A stretch of 64,000 nt of DNA from Gracilibacillus alcaliphilus (GTDB lineage Bacteria; Bacillota; Bacilli; Bacillales; Amphibacillaceae), in assembly GCF_016909015.1 (NCBI RefSeq), contig NZ_JAFBFA010000006.1, positions 1-64,000 on the forward strand, given 5' to 3'. How positions within the stretch are numbered: the stretch's first letter is position 1; the number at the start of each line of letters is the position of its first letter. Positions 1 to 8,732 of this stretch are shown here, piece after piece. The notes beneath the pieces are model-generated. The model saw nothing but the letters and a program-made list of their open reading frames with translations. It ran no database searches and was not told where the DNA came from. Both the position numbers and the translations under genes were made by a program.

Positions 1-149
1 AAAATTAATAAAAAATCAAGTACAGCAATGGGTGGCAGGTTTACCTAACTATATCAAGGGTTACTTGTCTATTTCAGTGTGCGAAAGTTGAGTTACTTAG
101 TAATGGAAGATTATTAATCTAAAAAGGAAATTTTTATGGAGGATAAAAA

Positions 150-1727
150 ATGAAAAAATTTACTGGTATTATCTTTGTTTTTATTTTGGGCATGTTAGTT
201 ATGACTGGCTGTTCAGAGAAAACTACTGAAGAACAAGTGAATGAGAGTACACCTGAAATCCTTAATGAAGAAGGATTTCCAATTGTTGATGAAGAAATCA
301 GTTTAAAGTTTTTTGCGAGACGTTCACCACAGAACGGACCTTATGAGAATATGTTGGTTTTTCAGGAATATGAAAATATGACAAATATCAAGATTGAATG
401 GGATGATGTGCCACAGGATAATTTTGATGAAAGAAAAAGCTTGGAGTTAGCTTCAGGTAAATTGCCGGATGTTTTCTATAAGGCAAGTCTTTCGCAATTA
501 CAGGCTGTTGAATATGGTTCATCTGGGATATTTATACCTTTGGAAGATTTAATTGAAAAATATGCACCAAATTTAACCGCACTTTTTGAAAAGTATCCAG
601 AAATAAAATCTTCCATTACTGCTCCAGATGGTCACATCTATGCTCTTCCTGCGATTGTGGAACTGGAAGCTGCTAGAACTGAAAAGTTTTGGGTTAACAA
701 GGACTGGCTGGAAACACTTGGATTAGAAGAGCCAACTACTGTTGATGAGCTGGTCGAAGTTCTTACCGCATTTAAGAATGAAGATCCAAATGGTAATGGT
801 GAACAGGATGAGATTCCATTGACAGAAAGGGACTTATATTCGTTAATTAATACCTTTGGCGGCTCTTGGGGTTTATTACATCAAATGGGTAATACGATCA
901 ACATTGAAAATGGTGAAGTGAAATTTTGGAAAACTAGTGAAAGATATAAGGAATTACTACAGTTTTTAAATAAACTTTACAGTGAAGGATTATTAGATCG
1001 GGAAGTTCTTACACATAACCAAGCTGATTATATGGGGAAAGTATCTACTGGCAGAATTGGAATGTCCCACGTCCAAGGAGATGATTTAAACGACCAAGCT
1101 AAGGATTGGGAGTATATTGGGATTTCACCAATAATAGGTCCCCATGGAGATCAAATGCAGCCTTCCAGCCCAATTGCAAGAGACTTCGGTACATTTGCAA
1201 TTACCTCTAGCAACCAGCATCCTGCAGCAACGATAAGGTGGTTGGATTACTTCTTTAGTGAAGAAGGCTCGATTATGTTTAGATATGGAATCGAAGGTGA
1301 AACCTTCTATTATGATGAAGACGGTCTCCCTGAATATAGTGATGAAATTTATTCTGACCCGCGTGGTTATGGTGTAGCTATCGGTGATTTTACTCCATAT
1401 CCAGGTGGCGGCTCGCCTCAATACATTACAGAATACAATGCTTCTGGAATTAATCCGCCAGCCGTCCAGGAAGCTCAGAAAAAACTTGATGGATATTTGC
1501 CTGAGGTTGTTTATGGCCCTCCATTGTTTGATGTGGATACAGCTGAGGAAGTGGATCAGATCCGTCAAGACATGGATGCCTATTATAACGAGAGCACTGC
1601 CCAATTTATTAATGGCGATATGAGTTTCGATAAGTGGGATGATTATGTGTCTACCATTGAAAATATGGGACTCTCGCGATTAACTGAAATTTACCAAGAA
1701 GCTTACGATACTCAATATAAAAATTGA
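150..1727 (+). CDS. LplA-type ABC transporter substrate-binding lipoprotein
   Basis: This is an extracellular sugar-binding lipoprotein that delivers an oligosaccharide to the two permeases encoded just downstream. The N-terminus is a lipoprotein signal peptide ending in MTGC, with the lipidated Cys at residue 21. Residues about 211-221 form a DPNGNGxxDE loop that resembles an EF-hand calcium site and is typical of this large (about 500-550 residue) LplA-like family. The ATG is preceded by GGAGG. It shares the mature N-terminal motif EGFPIVDEEI with the four binding proteins at 29.8-39.4 kb, so it is a more distant paralogue of them. The sugar cannot be read from sequence; the family 43 glycosidase in the same operon suggests an arabinose- or xylose-containing oligosaccharide. 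No ATPase gene is nearby, so a shared MsmX-type ATPase encoded elsewhere is likely. Confidence 0.9.
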   Translation: MKKFTGIIFVFILGMLVMTGCSEKTTEEQVNESTPEILNEEGFPIVDEEISLKFFARRSPQNGPYENMLVFQEYENMTNIKIEWDDVPQDNFDERKSLELASGKLPDVFYKASLSQLQAVEYGSSGIFIPLEDLIEKYAPNLTALFEKYPEIKSSITAPDGHIYALPAIVELEAARTEKFWVNKDWLETLGLEEPTTVDELVEVLTAFKNEDPNGNGEQDEIPLTERDLYSLINTFGGSWGLLHQMGNTINIENGEVKFWKTSERYKELLQFLNKLYSEGLLDREVLTHNQADYMGKVSTGRIGMSHVQGDDLNDQAKDWEYIGISPIIGPHGDQMQPSSPIARDFGTFAITSSNQHPAATIRWLDYFFSEEGSIMFRYGIEGETFYYDEDGLPEYSDEIYSDPRGYGVAIGDFTPYPGGGSPQYITEYNASGINPPAVQEAQKKLDGYLPEVVYGPPLFDVDTAEEVDQIRQDMDAYYNESTAQFINGDMSFDKWDDYVSTIENMGLSRLTEIYQEAYDTQYKN

Positions 1728-1734
1728 TTCTTTT

Positions 1735-1762
1735 ATTAGGCACATTTTAATGTGTGCCTAAT
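1735..1762 (+). terminator. hairpin between binding protein and permease genes
   Basis: A perfect 10-bp stem, ATTAGGCACA with TGTGCCTAAT, encloses an 8-nt loop directly after the lipoprotein stop codon. Only a weak T-rich stretch follows. It probably acts as a leaky terminator or mRNA-end stabiliser that lets the binding protein be made in excess over the permeases. Confidence 0.6.
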
Positions 1763-1802
1763 GCTTCCCTTTTAATGATGAACTAGAGAGGGCGTGTGAC
1801 AA

Positions 1803-2768
1803 ATGAGTAAAATGAAAACAGAAATGGATATAGCTAATTACAATGTTAAGCCTGCTTCGAAAGCAAAAAAGGCCTGGGTGAACATTGCTAAGCGTTATGA
1901 CTTATATTTAATGCTTCTGTTCCCTTTGACTTGGTATATCATTTTTCAATATCTTCCCATGTATGGTTTACAAATTGCTTTCAAAGATTTTAATCCTGCT
2001 TTTGGTTTTCTAGGCAGTGAATGGGTGGGGTTCGAGCATTTTGAAAGATTTTTTGACTCGTATTACTTCGGCAGAATTATTTGGAATACGATATCAATTA
2101 GTTTATTTTCTTTAATTTTTGCCTTCCCTATACCAATTATGCTTGCCTTGTTAGTTAATGAGATTAGTCGAAATAAGTTAAAGAAGCTAGTTCAAAATGT
2201 TACATATGTCCCACACTTCATTTCGGTAGTTGTTATTGTAGGAATGTTAAATTTGTTTCTCGATCCTAACGGAGGATTTGTAAATACTATTCTTAATTCT
2301 TTAGGTTTTGAATCGATTGCATTTATGGAAAGACCAGAATGGTTTAAAACAGTATTTATTGGATCAGGTGTTTGGCAAAGTGCAGGCTGGCAATCCATTA
2401 TTTATATTGCCGCTTTAAGTGGTATTGATCCACAATTGTATGAGGCAGCAAAAATTGATGGTGCAAGCAGATTGCAAAGAATTTTGCATGTTTCTTTACC
2501 CGGAATATTACCGGTTATTATTATCTTGCTCATTTTAGAAGTAGGTAATTTTATGAATGTAGGGTTCGAAAAAATTTTGTTAATGCAAAATAGTTTGAAT
2601 ATGGGCTCTAGTGATGTTATTCAAACCTTCGTGTATAGAAGTGGAATTCTCAATGGTAATTACAGTTATAGTGCAGCGATCGGTTTATTTAACGCAATTA
2701 TTAATTTTACACTGTTAATCCTGATTAATTATATAGCTAAGAAAAAGGCAGAAACTAGTCTTTGGTAA
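1803..2768 (+). CDS. LplB-type ABC sugar permease
   Basis: This is an integral membrane subunit of a carbohydrate ABC importer. It is 321 residues long with about six hydrophobic segments. The cytoplasmic EAA loop, EAAKIDGASRLQRILHVSLP (about residues 217-236), which docks the ATPase, is well preserved. It closely resembles the second LplB-type permease at 35.7 kb, for example in the GFLGSEWVGFEHFERFFDSYYF region. It pairs with the LplC-type gene that follows 38 nt later. The start is an ATG, 14 nt after the purine-rich stretch GAGAGGG. Confidence 0.92.
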   Translation: MSKMKTEMDIANYNVKPASKAKKAWVNIAKRYDLYLMLLFPLTWYIIFQYLPMYGLQIAFKDFNPAFGFLGSEWVGFEHFERFFDSYYFGRIIWNTISISLFSLIFAFPIPIMLALLVNEISRNKLKKLVQNVTYVPHFISVVVIVGMLNLFLDPNGGFVNTILNSLGFESIAFMERPEWFKTVFIGSGVWQSAGWQSIIYIAALSGIDPQLYEAAKIDGASRLQRILHVSLPGILPVIIILLILEVGNFMNVGFEKILLMQNSLNMGSSDVIQTFVYRSGILNGNYSYSAAIGLFNAIINFTLLILINYIAKKKAETSLW

Positions 2769-2806
2769 GAATATTTAATCGTATTTGACAGAAAGGAGAG
2801 GGTGAG

Positions 2807-3700
2807 ATGAGAGAACGGTCTCGAAAATTTTCCAGTGATAAGTGGTTTGATATAGCAGTTGTTATGCTATCTGCCTTTATTTTAATCATTGTGCTTTATC
2901 CGTTAATTTTCGTTGTCAGTGCTTCCTTTAGTAATCCGGAAAAAGTGATGAACGGTGAAATGTGGCTTTTTCCAGTTGACTTTACACTAGATGCTTATAC
3001 GGAGATTCTGAAAAATGGGAGTGTGTGGAATGGCTATAAAAATACACTTATCTATACAATTGGCGGTACGTTTATCAATATTATTTTAACAACATTAGCA
3101 GCATATCCACTCTCAAGACGTGATTTACCGGGTAGAAACCTATTTATGTTCATCATTACCTTTACAATGTTCTTTAATGGAGGATTAATTCCAACCTTTT
3201 TAATTGTACAAGGACTGGGTTTGGTGGATACTATTTGGGCTATGATGATTCCTAATGCCATTGCTACCTATAATTTAATTGTGATGAGGACCTATTTCCA
3301 ATCCAGTATCCCTTGGGAAATTCAAGAATCTGCCATGATGGATGGTTGTAACAACATTCACATGCTATGGAAGATCATTTTACCATTATCAAAACCAATA
3401 TTGGCTGTAATGATTTTATTTTATGCAGTAGGTCATTGGAATGCATTTTTTAATGCGTTAATCTATTTAAGAGATGATGCGCTTTATCCTTTACAACTTG
3501 TCTTAAGAGAAATCCTGCTTGTTACACAAGCTAGTGCAACAGAAGGTCTAGATAGTTTTGGCTTAGGAGACAAATTACTATTGGGTGAAAGTATAAAATA
3601 TGCATTAATTATTGTCGCTAGTTTGCCAGTGTTAATTATGTATCCGTTTGTTCAAAAGCATTTTGTAAAAGGGGTTATGATCGGTTCGATTAAAGGGTGA
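2807..3700 (+). CDS. LplC-type ABC sugar permease
   Basis: This is the second membrane subunit of the same importer, 297 residues with about six transmembrane segments. The EAA-type loop appears as ESAMMDGCNNIHMLWKIILP near residue 180, and the C-terminus ends in KGVMIGSIKG, a typical LplC ending. The start has AGGAGAGGG just upstream. It is co-transcribed with the binding protein and LplB, and the GH43 gene follows after 63 nt. Confidence 0.92.
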   Translation: MRERSRKFSSDKWFDIAVVMLSAFILIIVLYPLIFVVSASFSNPEKVMNGEMWLFPVDFTLDAYTEILKNGSVWNGYKNTLIYTIGGTFINIILTTLAAYPLSRRDLPGRNLFMFIITFTMFFNGGLIPTFLIVQGLGLVDTIWAMMIPNAIATYNLIVMRTYFQSSIPWEIQESAMMDGCNNIHMLWKIILPLSKPILAVMILFYAVGHWNAFFNALIYLRDDALYPLQLVLREILLVTQASATEGLDSFGLGDKLLLGESIKYALIIVASLPVLIMYPFVQKHFVKGVMIGSIKG

Positions 3701-3763
3701 GAACGTTAAGAGATCAATAAGCTTCTTAATTTTGAAAACATTTATTTAAAGGAGTGTAAAATT

Positions 3764-4714
3764 GTGACAGAGAAAACATTTCGGAATCCACTTTTAACTC
3801 ATCTTGGAGCTGACCCGTGGGTATGGAAGAATAAAGATGTCTATTATTTTATGGTAACAAGAAGAACACGAATTCAATTATGGAAATCAAACACTTTAAG
3901 TGGAATTGCGCAAGGAGAGAATAAAACGATTTGGACTGCACCTGAAACAGGAATCAATAGTGCAAATATATGGGCACCAGAGATTCATAAAATAAATGAT
4001 ATTTGGTATATATATTTTACTGCTAATGATGGGGAGGGTGGAGACCAATCCAGGAAAGTATTTGTTCTCGAGAATAATTCTGATCCTTTTGATGGAGAGT
4101 GGGTAGAGAAGGGATTTGTTAATACAGAGCACCCTGGTTTAGATGGCACCGTTTTCGAACATCAAAGCAAACTTTATTTTGTTTATGCTGGATATGGGCA
4201 TTTTCCGGATTATGGGTCAGCATTATATATTTCTGAGATGGAAAATCCATGGACATTGAAAGGACCAAATGTATTGATAACTAAACCTGAATATGACTGG
4301 GAGAAACAAGGTGGAATGGCTATTAATGAAGGTCCTGTCATGTTAAAGCGTAATAATAAATTATTTATGGTGTATTCTGCTAGTGCAACATGGTCTGATG
4401 ATTATTGTCTAGGCATGTTAACGGCCTCTGCTGATGCTGATATTTTAAATGCAGACGCATGGTTAAAATCTACCCAGCCTGTTTTTAAGAAGAGTGTTGC
4501 AAATAAAGTATTTGCCCCGGGTCATAATGGTTTTACTCAGTCTCCTGATGGAACAGAAGACTGGATTGTTTACCATGCCATTTCAGAATCAGATGGTGGT
4601 GCTCAAAAACGAAGTACTCGTATGCAGAAATTTACTTGGAAGTCAGATGGTTCTCCAGATTTTGGTGTACCCTTACCAACTGAAATGCCAATTGCTGTGC
4701 CATCTGGAGAGTAG
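3764..4714 (+). CDS. GH43-family glycosidase (arabinosidase/xylosidase type)
   Basis: This is a five-bladed beta-propeller glycoside hydrolase of family 43, 316 residues, without a signal peptide and therefore cytoplasmic. The three acidic residues of the family are visible: Asp17 in GADPWVW (general base), the Asp in GLDGT (about residue 127, pKa modulator) and the Glu in NEGPVML (about 189, general acid). A FAPGHNGF motif near residue 247 supplies the conserved His. The start is GTG with AAAGGAG nine nt upstream. Family members act on alpha-L-arabinofuranosides or beta-D-xylosides; which one cannot be settled here. It probably processes the oligosaccharide imported by the preceding transporter. 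Confidence 0.88.
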   Translation: MTEKTFRNPLLTHLGADPWVWKNKDVYYFMVTRRTRIQLWKSNTLSGIAQGENKTIWTAPETGINSANIWAPEIHKINDIWYIYFTANDGEGGDQSRKVFVLENNSDPFDGEWVEKGFVNTEHPGLDGTVFEHQSKLYFVYAGYGHFPDYGSALYISEMENPWTLKGPNVLITKPEYDWEKQGGMAINEGPVMLKRNNKLFMVYSASATWSDDYCLGMLTASADADILNADAWLKSTQPVFKKSVANKVFAPGHNGFTQSPDGTEDWIVYHAISESDGGAQKRSTRMQKFTWKSDGSPDFGVPLPTEMPIAVPSGE

Positions 4715-4965
4715 TATTAAATATTTGTATCACATAATGGTCAGATCGTAACTGCTGCTTTATTGGGTGTAGCTATTGTAAAGCCCGTAGATCCACAGAA
4801 TAGGGAATGCAGAGAGTAAATAAGTTGGAGCACACCACCATTCGTATAGGAAATATATCCGTTTTGTATCCAAAAATAAATCTTACCTATTTTCAGCAGC
4901 CAAGGTTTCATAATTGCCGTGATCATCATATATTACTATATCTTTATCATTGGTGGTGTACATGT

Positions 4966-6057
4966 ATGGTTGAGGTTAGTTTGTGTATGATTGTAAAAAA
5001 CGAAGAAGAGGTATTGCGGCAATGTTTAGAGAGTGTGGCACATCTTTGTGATGAGGTCATTATTGTGGATACGGGATCTACAGACCGGACGAAGGAAATC
5101 GCTGCGGATTTTACAGATCAGATATTTGATTTTGAATGGGTAGATGACTTTTCTGCAGCCAGGAATTTTGCTTTTAGTCAAGCAAATGGCGACTATATTT
5201 TTTGGCTTGATGCTGATGATATATTAGCGGAAGAAGATCAACGGAAATGTAAGCAGCTCCTTGCAGGCTTAGATGAATCAGTGGATGCTGTGTCGATGCT
5301 CTACCATATTGCCTTTGACGAATATGATCATCCGACATTCAGTTATCGCAGGAATAGACTTGTCAAACGTTCAAGGAATTTTCAATGGATTGGACCTGTT
5401 CACGAATATTTAGAAGTAAACGGAAATATTATCGCCTCGGATGTAGCGATTAGACACCGCAAATCAGATAAATCAACAGAATCGGTACCGAAAGATCGCA
5501 ACCTGAAAATATATCAAAAGCGCTTAGAACGAGGGGAGAAATTCACCCCGCGTGATTTGTTTTATTATGCCAATGAACTAAAGGATCATCGTCAATTCCA
5601 AAAGGCTGCTATTTATTACAGGGAATTCCTTGCTACCAAAAAAGGCTGGGTAGAAGATGAGATTCGCGCTTGTATAAATATGGCTGCTTGTTATCGAAGT
5701 CTAGGTAACCAGGAAAAAGAAATCGAATCTCTGGTTATGTCTATTATTTATGATGTTCCTCGGCCGGAAGTCTCTTGTCGAATAGGAGATCTATATAAAG
5801 AGAAGAACATGTTTGAGAAAGCAATTATCTGGTATCGATTAGCAATAGAGATAGACATTAGTGACAGCCAAGGTTTCTACCAGCAGAGCTATGCCACTTG
5901 GTATCCTCATTTACAGTTATGTGTTTGCTATTGGCACACTGGGGATCATGACCGGGCTGTGGAACATAATAATAAGGCAAAGCACTATCGACCCAACGAT
6001 ACTCAGGTACAATATAATGAGAAGTTTTTCAAAGAATATGCCAAGAATAAGCAATAA
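4966..6057 (+). CDS. GT2-family glycosyltransferase with TPR-like C-terminal region
   Basis: Residues 1-90 form a GT-A fold of glycosyltransferase family 2: SLCMIVKNEEEVLRQCLESV, then VIIVDTGSTDRT, then the metal-binding WLDADD. The rest (about 200-363) is helical, with TPR-like repeats such as FQKAAIYYREFLATKKGW. The architecture resembles SunS/CgeD-like enzymes that glycosylate peptides or spore-surface material. The reading frame is open back to 4807, but the family motif starts at once after the ATG at 4966, so I chose that start; its RBS (GGTGGTG) is weak. A paralogue lies at 10769-11788 on the other strand. The next gene is a pyruvyltransferase, so the pair probably builds a pyruvylated glycan. 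Confidence 0.85.
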   Translation: MVEVSLCMIVKNEEEVLRQCLESVAHLCDEVIIVDTGSTDRTKEIAADFTDQIFDFEWVDDFSAARNFAFSQANGDYIFWLDADDILAEEDQRKCKQLLAGLDESVDAVSMLYHIAFDEYDHPTFSYRRNRLVKRSRNFQWIGPVHEYLEVNGNIIASDVAIRHRKSDKSTESVPKDRNLKIYQKRLERGEKFTPRDLFYYANELKDHRQFQKAAIYYREFLATKKGWVEDEIRACINMAACYRSLGNQEKEIESLVMSIIYDVPRPEVSCRIGDLYKEKNMFEKAIIWYRLAIEIDISDSQGFYQQSYATWYPHLQLCVCYWHTGDHDRAVEHNNKAKHYRPNDTQVQYNEKFFKEYAKNKQ

Positions 6058-6062
6058 GTTTA

Positions 6063-6091
6063 GGCCCTTTTCTCACTGATAGAAAAGGGTC
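6063..6091 (+). terminator. rho-independent-type terminator
   Basis: CCCTTTTCT pairs with AGAAAAGGG (9 bp, extended by a G-T and a G-C pair) around a 7-nt loop, followed by TGTTT. It lies just after the glycosyltransferase stop codon. A second hairpin, AGCCTA with TAGGCT, followed by GGCTGTATTTTAG, lies at about 6208-6240, just before the next gene. Confidence 0.6.
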
Positions 6092-6265
6092 TGTTTACAC
6101 TATAGGGAAGCATAAAAGTTTATGGATTATAGTCTAAGTAAAACCTAGCTTTCGCCATAAATACTAGGTGATAAGCCGTGTTTTTCTAATCGTGAAGTTC
6201 TTTCTACAGCCTATCCAAAAAGGTAGGCTGGCTGTATTTTAGTATCCAATAAAGGTGTGAATGTG

Positions 6266-7330
6266 ATGAGAAAGGTTTTGTATATTGGCTGGATTGGCTA
6301 TCGTAACTTAGGAGATGATCTCCTATGGCATGCCTTTCGCGAGTTGCATGCAAGATATCTGTCATCTGATCAAATTACTGTTGTACCATCTTTTCCAGCT
6401 GTCAATATCCGTCAGCTAGAACCGTATGATACGGTTGTCTTGGGTGGTGGCTCCCTTATTGCGCCAAGCTATATTGCGGTTTTGTACAAGGCGATGAAGA
6501 TGGGAAAGAAGATTTTGATATGGGGGAGCGGTATCGATCGAATACCTGAAACACAACTTTATCATTTGCAAAATAATGAAAAGGTAAGCACTATCCTGCG
6601 TTTCCAAGGAGAAGAAAGAGATAAGCTGAGAGAAGTGTTTCAAGGTGCGGTCTTTGCAGGTGTTAGAGGGCCGTATACTAAGAGAGTGATTGAGATATTA
6701 ACGGGGGAACAGGAGATTTCAGTGATTGGTGATCCCGGCTTGCTGTTAGAAGTAGAAAAGAATTCACCGAATCGTCAACAAACGATTGGGATTAACTGGG
6801 GAACGACCAATAATCAATTATATGGCGGTAATGAAAAAATGCTGGAAGATCAGATTGTATCTGTTGCTCAACAGTTAATAGAGGACGGTTATGATATGTT
6901 TATTTATGCGGTATGGGATCAAGATTTTGCAGCCTGCCAGCGTTTAGTGACGAAGATTGACCGCGAGAAATCTGTTGTATTTGAGAGGAAACTGTATAGC
7001 GAACAAGAATTAATGACCAAACTGTCAGAGTGTCAGCTAACGATTAATTTTAAACTCCATCCAAATGTGTTGTCGTTTGCTGCTGGCACGCCGGCCATTG
7101 CTTTAGGTTATCGCTTTAAAGTCTTTGATTTGTATGCTTCATTAGCTTTAGCAGAATTGGTTCTTACTACGAACAGTAAAGATCTTGACCAGCAGATAAT
7201 CGAATTAGTTTCTGTAACGAATAATAACAGAGAACAGATTATGTCGGTTTACCGAGCTAAACAGGATTTGTACCGACCGAAGATAGAATCACCATTTGTC
7301 GATTCAACTTTCTATATGAATAGAAAGTAA
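6266..7330 (+). CDS. polysaccharide pyruvyl transferase family protein (CsaB-like)
   Basis: This 354-residue protein starts with VLYIGWIGYRNLGDDLLW, the N-terminal signature of polysaccharide pyruvyl transferases (compare GxxGxxNxGDE in CsaB). It also has LGGGSLIAP near residue 61, GVRGPYT near 134 and the C-terminal NFKLHPNVLSFAAGTPAIALGY stretch, with the conserved His and substrate-binding region. Such enzymes transfer pyruvate from phosphoenolpyruvate to a sugar in a surface polymer, as a ketal. The GTG at 6257 has no room for a ribosome binding site, so the ATG at 6266 (AAAGG ten nt upstream) is preferred. It is paralogous to the gene at 9690-10751. Confidence 0.85.
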   Translation: MRKVLYIGWIGYRNLGDDLLWHAFRELHARYLSSDQITVVPSFPAVNIRQLEPYDTVVLGGGSLIAPSYIAVLYKAMKMGKKILIWGSGIDRIPETQLYHLQNNEKVSTILRFQGEERDKLREVFQGAVFAGVRGPYTKRVIEILTGEQEISVIGDPGLLLEVEKNSPNRQQTIGINWGTTNNQLYGGNEKMLEDQIVSVAQQLIEDGYDMFIYAVWDQDFAACQRLVTKIDREKSVVFERKLYSEQELMTKLSECQLTINFKLHPNVLSFAAGTPAIALGYRFKVFDLYASLALAELVLTTNSKDLDQQIIELVSVTNNNREQIMSVYRAKQDLYRPKIESPFVDSTFYMNRK

Positions 7331-7623
7331 AACTTGTTTCGAAAGTCATGCAGAAGGTATGTTCTCGGTTCATTCATGTGAATTCTAAGCTTTATCGCAG
7401 TGTAACTGGCTGTAAGACTCCCCCTTCAAAAAAAGGGAACGCGTCATTTCTAAGTGGGAGATTCAACAGCCAGTAACAGCCCGATTGGTTCAACTAACGT
7501 TCAGTGGGAATGGAAAAGTCCTCCACTGAACGAAGTTTCATTGTATAAGAATGAACCAAATAATAGGAGAACAGAGGATAAAAAAACATAGGTTTGTTGG
7601 TCTAGTTACTTATTTTTAAAAAA
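7331..7623. other. intergenic stretch with two long inverted repeats
   Basis: No convincing gene lies between the two convergent glycosylation genes. ACTGGCTGT (7405-7413) pairs with ACAGCCAGT (7466-7474) and encloses CCCCCTT/AAGGG. Further on, TTCAGTGG (7501-7508) pairs with CCACTGAA (7524-7531). This could be a structured RNA, a decayed repeat or a pair of terminators. Confidence 0.4.
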
Positions 7624-7645
7624 AGGCGACCTATCAAAGTCGCCT
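7624..7645 (-). terminator. terminator of the leftward glycosylation operon
   Basis: AGGCGAC pairs with GTCGCCT around an 8-nt loop. On the minus strand the stem is followed by seven T residues, a textbook intrinsic terminator. It lies two bases beyond the stop codon of the leftward CgeB-like gene. Confidence 0.85.
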
Positions 7646-7647
7646 AA

Positions 7648-8538
7648 TTACTGCTTAATCTTCTCTAATTCATCGATGATGTTCAACAGTTCTTGTGCCC
7701 GATTTTCATAGGTGTGGTGAACTAAGGCATGGCGATACCCAGCAGAAGCAATTGTCTGCGCTTCTTCTAAATGATTTAAATAATAGTCTGCTTTTTCTAT
7801 TAAATCATCGTGATCATGGAAAAGGACAAGATGTTTGCCATCGGTAAAGATCTCTTCCATTTTTGGTACATAATCAGTAAGAACAAGGGAGCCGCAGCCT
7901 ATCCCTTCAAAAAGCCGCATATTAAGGCTCTTAATATGATCAGCCGTCTGATTGAGCACGATTTTGCTGTCCCGGTAAGACGCAGCTAGTTCGTCTAAGA
8001 AAATACGTTTATGAAAAGACAAATGATAGATAGCTTGGAATCGTTCTTTTAATAACTGAATGGCCTTTTTGCGGTTTTGATAATAAACTGAATCTAATGT
8101 ACCTACAGAAGAGATATCTGTAGGCCGGTCAAGTAAAGGTTTATTACTATTAAATATTTCTTTTGCCATAGCAAATGGAAAGAAGCGAACCGGTACAGAA
8201 AAATGTTTGGCTAAATGTAAGGAATGAGCCATAAGAATTAGATCTGGCTGATATTTTTTTGCTAACTGCGTATTAGTGACCAAGCGATTTTCCCCATGGT
8301 GAACCCAAAAAATTTTTGGTATGGTAACCTGATCGATGTTTTGCACATGTATTGGTGGTCTGGCAGGGCTTTCTACAAATAGAACAGCTCTATAACTAGT
8401 GAGGTCGATTTTATCAAAATCAATGTTTTGCTCATATACGTCTACCGTTAATCCATTTGCTCGCAGTCCATCTTCTAGATATCGACCTGGCGTGAAATCG
8501 GTTTTGCCATAGCACATAAGAATTTTATGCTTTTCCAC
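7648..8538 (-). CDS. CgeB-like glycosyltransferase
   Basis: This 296-residue protein of the GT-B fold type has a C-terminal half matching the group-1-like domain found in the CgeB/YkvP group (Glyco_trans_1_2): MRLFEGIGCGSLVLTDYVPKM near residue 205, then the conserved DDLIEKADYYLNH segment. In B. subtilis, cgeB belongs to a sporulation operon needed for glycosylation of the spore crust; a similar role here is inferred from the neighbouring collagen-like spore-type proteins. There is no signal peptide or membrane segment, so it is cytoplasmic. It is the last gene of the leftward operon, and its paralogue is the next gene upstream. The acceptor and sugar are unknown. Confidence 0.78.
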   Translation of the reverse strand: MEKHKILMCYGKTDFTPGRYLEDGLRANGLTVDVYEQNIDFDKIDLTSYRAVLFVESPARPPIHVQNIDQVTIPKIFWVHHGENRLVTNTQLAKKYQPDLILMAHSLHLAKHFSVPVRFFPFAMAKEIFNSNKPLLDRPTDISSVGTLDSVYYQNRKKAIQLLKERFQAIYHLSFHKRIFLDELAASYRDSKIVLNQTADHIKSLNMRLFEGIGCGSLVLTDYVPKMEEIFTDGKHLVLFHDHDDLIEKADYYLNHLEEAQTIASAGYRHALVHHTYENRAQELLNIIDELEKIKQ

Positions 8539-8569
8539 TTTGTCGATACATTCCTTTCTGAATAAAGTA

Positions 8570-8680
8570 AGACTTCCACCATTAGGAGGGCTATATCCTT
8601 AATGGTGGTCGGTATAACTTATCAGGGTGTCTGTGTCCGTCTCAGTTGCTTGAGGTGACGGGGGAGCACCATGATAAAAT
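8570..8680. other. hairpin-rich spacer between the two CgeB-like genes
   Basis: CCACCATTA (8576-8584) pairs with TAATGGTGG (8600-8608), with AGG/CCT continuing inside the loop. A second, imperfect inversion links TTATCAGGGTG with CACCATGATAA. The spacer probably limits read-through or marks an RNA processing site between the two genes. Confidence 0.4.
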
Positions 8681-8732
8681 AGTAGTCTTCTTAGTGTATG
8701 TTCTGCTTGACAAAGTGAATGTTTATCTGTCT

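Noticed and set aside
1125..1604. 159-codon frame antisense to the first binding protein
   Set aside because: It lies entirely within a well-supported lipoprotein gene and encodes no recognisable domain.
4807..4965. N-terminal extension of the rightward glycosyltransferase
   Set aside because: The 53 extra residues are Tyr/His-rich and unlike the paralogue, whose GT2 motif begins within ten residues of its start.
7405..7531. A T-box or other riboswitch in the gap at 7.4 kb
   Set aside because: No T-box sequence, no known aptamer core, and it lies downstream of both convergent genes and not upstream of any.
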